Shown here: positions 58,531-64,000 of the stretch, one piece after another
Position numbering within the stretch: position 1 is the stretch's first letter
How the letters are laid out: every line of letters begins with the position of its first letter
Origin: Ascaphus truei
Taxonomy: Eukaryota > Chordata > Amphibia > Anura > Ascaphidae
Assembly (NCBI GenBank): GCA_036426205.1
Contig: CM071568.1
Coordinates: 50,938,040-51,002,039 of the forward strand
Length of the DNA: 64,000 nucleotides
Direction: 5' to 3'
The notes under the pieces: generated by a model
Databases searched by the model: none
Seen by the model: only the letters and a program-made list of their open reading frames with translations
Told to the model about the DNA's origin: nothing
Made by a program: the position numbers and the translations under genes

Positions 58531-59437
58531 ATATATATTATAATAATATATATAGCGTCTTACTGACTCTGCCGTGAGGCCGACCTGCCACCATATAAAT
58601 ATATATATATTATACAGAAGAGGAAAGCGCAGGCTCCGTAGTGTAATTCAATAAAAATAAGCTATCTACCGTGCAGTATCCAGCAAAGACCCCTTGCCAC
58701 AGAATTTTTATGCGATTTGTCCTAGCGACTTTTGTGAGTGAGCTGATTTTTCCTTGTTTTGATTAAACCTAATTTTTACTGAATCATGCTTTGGAGCCTG
58801 CACTTTCCTCTTTGGTATTATAGATTTTCGAGGAAGGTGGTTGTTCCTGTGGAAAGCTGTGTGGAGTCTCCAGCGTTTTTATCCATTCTTTGTTTTTTAA
58901 TTTTTATATTTACTTGTGGCATATTTGTTTTCCTTGTTTTTCTGTCTTCCCATCCTGCCCACCCTGTGTATTCTCTCCCTGTGTTCACAATTTATTGTTA
59001 TGTGTTGTTTGTAGTTTGTTGTCTAATTGTAGTTGGTTTTGTTTATTTTCGCTTGAGTCACCCTAAAGCACAGCCATAGGTGGTCTTGTCCATCTAGACA
59101 TGCCTTTGCTACCTCTTCCCTATCCCCCTTTCCTTACCCTCCCCCTGTTTTTTTTTCTCCCCTGTTCTCTCCCTCTTCCCTCCCTCCCGTTCCCTTCCCT
59201 GTTTCCCTATCCTTCCCTACAACCTTCCTTCCCCTCTCTCCTCCCCAATATAGTTGTCCCATTGAGGGTCAAAATTAGAATTACATACTATTAATTTTGC
59301 ATACCTAATAATCTATCTTACTGGCGCTGTATTTCTTTATTTGTGTGCGTGTATGTGTGTATATATAAATAGTCAATTTGGCACACCCGTAGTAAGTCTA
59401 GAAGTGGTGTATATCCCATAGTAGAAAATATTGCAAT
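58531..59437. other. unassigned; pyrimidine-rich block at 59100-59250
   Basis: Short frames without domains; CCCTTCCC-rich stretch. The layout (GC words then T-rich) is similar to PLE terminal units but no hammerhead core was found. Confidence 0.3.
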
Positions 59438-59649
59438 ATTACCTGCAGACAATGAAGTGACAGCACTCAAGGTAAGTGAAAAAAATGTATTGATAATACA
59501 CATATACAGATCCAACGTTTTGGTCCCGTGGCGGGACCTTCCCCGTAAGGTCTCGCCACAGGACCGAAACATTGGATCTGTATATGTGTATTATCAATAC
59601 ATTTTTTTCACTTGCCTTGAGTGCGGTCTCTTCATTGCCTGCAGGTAAT
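59438..59649. repeat. 212-bp palindrome with hammerhead-like core
   Basis: ATTACCTGCAGACAATGAAG on the left is inverse to the right end; GATCCAACGTTTTGGTCC on the left to GGACCGAAACATTGGATC on the right. The right arm keeps GGACC, GAAAC, ATTGG as in 12884-12917, then CACTTGCCTTGAGTGC as after that motif. I read it as two PLE ends in inverted order. Confidence 0.75.
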
Positions 59650-59667
59650 ATGGTGATATATATATAA

Positions 59668-59709
59668 AAAAATTATCCCAATGTACAATTGAGCTTACAC
59701 AAGAATGAA

Positions 59710-59740
<31 letters not shown>

Positions 59741-59812
59741 TATTATCAATAGATAGATAGATAGATAGATATTCATTCTTGTGTAAGCTCAATTGTACAT
59801 TGGGATAAAAAA
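59668..59812. repeat. 145-bp palindrome centred on (CTAT)n/(GATA)n
   Basis: ATCCCAATGTACAATTGAGC, TTACACAAGAATGAATATC then (TATC)n, and the exact inverse to 59806. Class unknown; adjoins the end of the L2 element. Confidence 0.8.
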
Positions 59813-59829
59813 AATGTAGGGGGCAAGGG

Positions 59830-61640
59830 GGGAGGAGCTCTATTTTTGCCATGTTAAGTTTAAGTTGGCGGAGCAAGCAAGAGATTACAAGACGTTCATG
59901 GAGTAAAGATGGACAAGGCAGGAGGGAGACAGGACGATAGTTAGAAAGACAGGTAGGTCAAGCTTGCTGTTTTTGAGTAATGATATAACTGTTACATGTT
60001 GGAAGGAGGAGGCAAAGGTATCAGAGTAGAGGGAGGAGTTAAAATGTGTGTGAGCGTAGGAATTATAGTAGGAGCAAGAGGATTTAGGAGATGGGCGGGA
60101 TGGGATCAAGAGGGCATGTGGTAGAGGGAGAGAAGGAGATCAGTAGCGACACATCCTGTTCTGTGACAGCAGAAAAAGAGGTTAGGTAGGCAGGATGAAA
60201 GTTAGGAAGAGGTGTAGTACGGGAGGAGGATACAGAGGGGACGTCCTGATGTATGGATTCCACCTTTTTCTTAAATAGTTAGCAAAGTCCTGAGGTGAGA
60301 TGTAGGAAGAAAAACAGGCAGCAGAGGGTGGTCTGAGTGGGATTCAAAGACAGAGACGAGTCGGTGTGAGTTAGACTTGTGCACATTGATTAGGGAAGAA
60401 AAGTAGCTTTGTTTAGCCTGGGTGAGGGCAGAGTTGAAACAGGGTAGCATAAATTTGTAGTGATGGAAGTCCAGAAGCGTTCAGAGAAATGAGTGCAGGA
60501 ACGCAGCATGCATGTGTTGAAATTTAGCCATGGTCTGGGGTTAGAAGGGCGAGAACGGCAGAAAGAAAGTGGGGCATGTAGATCAAGAGTGGAGGATAGG
60601 GCAGAGTTGTAGTCCCTGACCAGGTTTTCAGAGTCTGGAGCTTAGAGGGTAGTGCGTAAAGTGGAATCAAAAGCTGGTAGGTTAATAGAGCGCAGGTCTC
60701 TGCAGAAGCGAGAGGTAGATGGAGGTGGAGAAGTGAGAGAGAGAAAATTAGATGAGATGATGGTCAGAGAGAGGAAAAGGGAAAATGGAGAAAACAGAGA
60801 GAAGTTTTTAGTGATAACCAGGTCTAGGTAGTGGCCATACTTGTGGGTGCTTGCTGCAGTCTACTGTTGAAGGCAAAAAGAAGAAGTTAAAGAGAGAGAA
60901 GGTGGGAAGCCCAAGGCAGAGAGGGGTCATCAATATGGCAGTTGAAGTCTCCAAGGAGAAGAACAGAGGAGTCAGAGGAGAAAAGAAAAGAGAGCCAGGA
61001 TTCAAAATGAGAAAGACAGAAGGGGGATGAGTAGAGGTAGGTGGGTGATAGATGACCGCCACTTGCTCAGGGAGAGGAAAGAAAATCTGGACAGTGTGAG
61101 CCTTAAAGGAGGGAAAAGAGAGGGAGAAATAGGAAGGGTTTGGTAATGGCAGATAGGAGAGGAGATAGCCCCACACCTCCAACCCTGCCATCAAACTGAG
61201 TTTACCAAATCTGAGTTATAGTAAACAGGAGCAGAGAGTGAGAAAAAATGAAGTAGTCATGCACAGAGATGAACTTGTTGGAAAGGGAGCAGGCATTCCA
61301 AAGGGCACTGGAGAGAGGATGGAGGTTGACGAAGGATGGGTATGAGATTAGAGGGGTTGACACCAGAAGGAGTAGAAGTTGTATATGGGAGGCGAGGATG
61401 AGAGCATGTAGAAATAAAGCAGGGACCAGGATTGGGAGAGATATCCACAGAAGCAAGGAGGAGAAGCATTGAAAGAAAGAGATTGTATGAGGATGATTTG
61501 TAGGGGTGTGTTTTGGTGCAGGGGGTATAGCTGTGTAGTGTCAGAGGTCGCAGGTAGGAAAGGTGTTCATGTGAACTGAGAAGTGGCGAAGGAAGGAGAG
61601 ATGGAGATATATAAATAGAGTTAGAGACATAATGCGGCTG
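59830..61640 (-). pseudogene. L2-type LINE ORF2: endonuclease and start of reverse transcriptase
   Basis: Reads from about 61640 downwards. N-terminus LLASVDISPNPGP near 61440 is the (L)LLxGDIxPNPGP word that opens ORF2 in this LINE group; WNACSLSNKFISVHDYF near 61290-61350 is the start of the AP-endonuclease-like domain; IAVIYxPP- and LGDFN-type regions follow near 61060 and 60960 (frames shift there); HPQVWPLPRPGYH near 60830 ends the endonuclease. From 60110 to 59885 PSRPSPKSSCSYYNSYAHTH, HVTVISLLKNSKLD and LTIVLSPSCLVHLYS are the first RT blocks. It stops at the palindrome, so the rest of the RT is missing. Confidence 0.75.
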
Positions 61641-61701
61641 GATTAGGAAACGCATATTTTGGGAAAAAAGTAAGGTCAAAGCAAAAAAAAAATATATATA
61701 T

Positions 61702-62022
61702 ATAATCAAAAAATAAATAGATGATACCGTTCTGTGGCTAACGAAATGCTTTTATTTGTGCGAGCTTTCGAGATACACTGATCTCTTCTTCCAGCGATGT
61801 TACAATGAATGAAGCAAGCAAAAGGTATACTTAAAAACAGTGTCTCTTGGAATGTTATCAGCACAAATAACATTCCAAGAGACACTGTTTTTAAGTATAC
61901 CTTTTGCTTGCTTCATTCATTGTAACATCGCCGGAAGAAGAGGTCAGTGTATCTCGAAAGCTCGCACAAATAAAAGCATTTCGTTAGCCACAGAACGGTA
62001 TCGTCTATTTATTTTTTGATTA
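61702..62022. repeat. 320-bp palindrome made of PLE tails
   Basis: AATCAAAAAATAAATAGATG at 61703 is inverse to 62000-62022; the centre is near 61862 (GTTATCAGCACAAATAAC). Arms contain the decayed hammerhead CGGAAGAAGAG, ATCTCGAAAGCTCGCAC, then AATAAAAGC and TTCGTTAGCCACAGAACGG. The same tail follows the PLE at 62461. Confidence 0.85.
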
Positions 62023-62059
62023 TTGAAGCTCGGCTAACACGGTACTGATACCTCTACAT

Positions 62060-62062
62060 GTG

Positions 62063-62094
<32 letters not shown>

Positions 62095-62098
62095 TGTG

Positions 62099-62140
<42 letters not shown>
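62060..62140. repeat. (TATG)n(CA)n microsatellite
   Basis: GTATGTATG units, then TATATACACACACA. Confidence 0.9.
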
Positions 62141-62339
62141 CACCATAAGCTAGGGACACAGTGTGTAACATGCTTTAAACCTGTCCAGAATATGTATAAC
62201 TTTCCCATCATGGAATCACAGTGGGATTTCGGGAGTGTAAGTTTAAGGGGGGATATTTGAGTGAAAATACATTCAGAACTTATGTAGGTGCCCGAGGTTG
62301 TTCCCGTAATTCTCCCCGATGTGCAGGCAGGATCTGCGG

Positions 62340-62456
62340 TTCTCACGCACACTGTCCCACACTCTCACGCACACAGTCTCACACTCTCACGCACACTGTC
62401 CCACACTCTGACGCACACTGTCCCACACTCTGACGCACACTGTCCCACACTCTCAA
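62340..62456. repeat. 22-bp minisatellite, about five units
   Basis: ACGCACACTGTCCCACACTCT repeated with small changes. Direct units without spacers, so not a CRISPR array. Confidence 0.9.
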
Positions 62457-62460
62457 ACCT

Positions 62461-62985
62461 ACAGACAGAGCCAGCTATTTGAGGGACAACAGCTTCCACC
62501 AGACACACACCAAACATGTAAGCATCTACAGTCAAGCCATACGATACAACCGGATATGCTCCGACACAGCAGACAGAGACCAGCGGATTAAAGCCTTGCG
62601 ATCAGACTTTATAAACCGTGGATATAACCACAGAATTGTAGACCAGCAAATTCACAAAGCCACCAGAATACCAAGAAGTGATCTCTTTGAATACAAACAG
62701 AAGGAGACAAGCGACAGGGTACCTTTGGTGGTCACATATAACCCACACCTAGGAGCCCTACGCAAGATCGCCAGGAAACTACAACCTACAAACATACAAC
62801 CCATCCAGGAAGATACAAGACTTTACCTTTTGCTTCATTCATTGTAACATCGCCGGAAGAAGAGATCAGTGTATCTCGAAAGCTCGCACAAATAAAAGCA
62901 TTTCGTTAGCCACAGAACGGTATCATCTATTTATTTTTTTATTTTTTTGATTATTGAAGCTCGGCTAACACGGTACTGATACCTC

Positions 62986-62990
<5 letters not shown>
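62461..62990 (+). pseudogene. internally deleted PLE: RT thumb joined to the terminal tail
   Basis: 62461-62820 is open: TDRASYLRDNSFHQTHTKH, YSQAIRYNRICSDTADRDQR, FINRGYNHRIVDQQIHKAT and VPLVVTYNPHLGALRKIARK, the end of the PLE RT (thumb). At about 62822 the sequence passes straight into the terminal tail (TTCATTGTAACATCGCCGG, ATCTCGAAAGCTCGCACAAA, TTTCGTTAGCCACAG). Linker and GIY-YIG endonuclease are missing, so it cannot insert by itself. The residues VTYNPHL match VATYNPTLE of the PLE at 17565-18203. Confidence 0.85.
62850..62892 (+). ncRNA. decayed hammerhead-like motif in PLE tail
   Basis: CGGAAGA takes the place of CTGATGA; GAGAT/ATCTC form a 5-bp stem II; GAAA follows, then GCTCGC instead of CGCGT. 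Order is kept, core is not; cleavage not expected. Confidence 0.5.
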
Positions 62991-63016
<26 letters not shown>

Positions 63017-63017
63017 A

Positions 63018-63346
63018 CAGGCATACCCCGCTTTAAGGACACTCACTTTAAGTACACTCGCGAGTAAGTACATATCGCCCAATGGTCAAACGGCAGCTCA
63101 CGCATGCGCCTGTCAGCACTTCCTGAACAGCAAAGTTGAACTCCCTACCTGCACCGAAGCTGTGCACAAGCGGGGAGATTATAGAGCCTGTTACAAATGC
63201 GTTATTTACATCAGTTATGCACGTATAAGATGATTGCAGTTCAGTACATGCATTGATAAGTGGAAAAAAGGAGTGTTTCACTTTAAGTACATTTTCACTT
63301 TACATACATGCTCCGGTCCCATTGCGTACGTTAATGCGGGGTATGC

Positions 63347-63349
<3 letters not shown>
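63018..63349. mobile_element. Tigger/pogo-like MITE, 332 bp
   Basis: Same ends as 55328-55658, flanked by TA (63016-63017; 63350-63351). It lies in a (TA)n tract, so the duplication is less telling here. Confidence 0.8.

Positions 63350-63351
<2 letters not shown>

Positions 63352-63387
<36 letters not shown>
63352..63387. repeat. (TA)n microsatellite
   Basis: About 18 TA units. Confidence 0.9.
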
Positions 63388-63390
<3 letters not shown>

Positions 63391-63452
63391 TCAAGCTTGT
63401 TGTTTTTGAGTAATGGTATAACTGTTGCATGTTAGAAGGAGGATGGAAAGGT
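63388..63452 (-). mobile_element. short L2 fragment
   Basis: GGTCAAGCTTGTTGTTTTTG and GAGTAATGGTATAACTGTTG match 59956-60020 of the L2 RT region. About 65 bp. Confidence 0.6.
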
Positions 63453-63794
63453 ATTGCTAAACTGCTGTAACCATGTGGCTCTATTGTCAATCTAAAATTC
63501 GAATGTACTGCCCCATACAGTATCCTTTCTTTTTATACACACAGGGAGCAGCAGCAGAGGCAGCAGCGAATTCAGCAATCCGCGGATTGGATTCTTAATA
63601 TCCACCAGCGGATTGCAGAATCTGTCGATTGGTCGATTGGATTGTCAGTGGAAAAAAAAATACAAAAAATACAAATCGCACTTTTTGAAATTTGATTTGT
63701 AGAAATTCCCGGACCAAAGAAACCGTCAGATCTATTGCAGATCCAAATCTGAAAAAATGTGCCCCTCTCTACTGCTAATTGCCACCAATTTCAA
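63453..63794. other. no gene seen
   Basis: Includes CCGCGGATTGGATT and GATTGGTCGATTGG repeats; no element recognised. Confidence 0.4.
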
Positions 63795-64000
63795 AGGAGG
63801 TATCAGTACCGTGTTAGCCGAGCTTCAATAATCAAAAAATAAATAGATACCGTTCTGTGGCTAACAAAATGCTTTTATTTGTGCGAGCTTTCGAGATACA
63901 CTGATGTCTTCTTCCAGCGATGTTACAATGAATGAAGCAAGCAAAACGTATACTTAAAAAACAGTGTCTCTTGGAATGTTATCTGTGCTAGTCCTTCCCC
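63795..64000 (-). mobile_element. PLE tail, minus strand, cut by the window end
   Basis: Inverse copy of 62822-62990 (TTAGCCGAGCTTCAATAATC, GCTTTCGAGATACACTGATG, TGTCTCTTGGAATGTTAT). It has the same words as the left arm of 61702-62022, so a further palindrome or PLE may continue beyond the window. Confidence 0.8.

Noticed and set aside
62340..62456. Regular short direct repeats, CRISPR-like at first sight
   Set aside because: Units are contiguous without unique spacers, in a vertebrate-like context: a minisatellite.
1..64000. Host exons, tRNA, rRNA or snRNA genes
   Set aside because: None could be supported on either strand; all protein-like segments trace to transposable elements.

Overview
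The window reads as repeat-dense nuclear DNA from a vertebrate, most likely an amphibian (probably a frog or toad). The evidence is the mix of elements: Penelope-like elements (PLEs) with hammerhead-ribozyme motifs, an L1-type LINE with a GC-rich repeated 5'UTR, L2/CR1-type LINEs, Gypsy-type LTR elements, hAT, Tc1/mariner and Tigger/pogo-like DNA transposons, and many dinucleotide tracts. I found no host protein-coding exon, tRNA, rRNA or CRISPR array. Nearly every long reading frame is either a decayed transposon gene or low-complexity translation.

Layout. 1-1195 is minisatellite and simple repeat. 1197-12575 (copy A) and 12884-24149 (copy B) are the same roughly 11.3-kb sequence in direct orientation, differing mostly by 1-3 base insertions and deletions. 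Copy B is the cleaner: a LINE tail, an LTR, a PLE (RT thumb, linker, GIY-YIG endonuclease, then a near-consensus hammerhead at 17162-17201), a second PLE on the opposite strand, two MITEs, and an internally deleted L1 on the minus strand whose 5'UTR continues to about 25215 with two tandem units. 25.5-36.3 kb holds PLE terminal units with decayed hammerheads, solo or partial LTRs, LINE tails and a CpG-rich block. 36.7-38.3 kb is an L2-type reverse transcriptase remnant. 38968-40592 is a solo LTR with a 4-bp target duplication. 40658-46639 is a 6.0-kb hAT-type element with a 14-bp terminal inverted repeat and an 8-bp target duplication; a Tc1/mariner transposase remnant lies inside it. 47.1-48.8 kb holds two long inverted repeats. 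50.2-54.1 kb is the 3' part of a Gypsy element on the minus strand, its integrase split by a 1.9-kb foldback insertion with a 12-bp target duplication. 55.3-64.0 kb holds two Tigger-like MITEs, three further palindromes, the 5' half of an L2 LINE on the minus strand, and an internally deleted PLE.

The unifying theme is the recurring unit 'short stem-loop, then GAAA, then CGCGT or CGTTG', which is the hammerhead architecture carried by PLE terminal repeats. It occurs in at least ten places in states from near-consensus to decayed, and sits at the apex or inside the arms of several near-perfect palindromes. The most biologically interesting content is therefore this hammerhead/PLE/foldback group. 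The most important caution is that copy A looks like unpolished or falsely duplicated assembly sequence.
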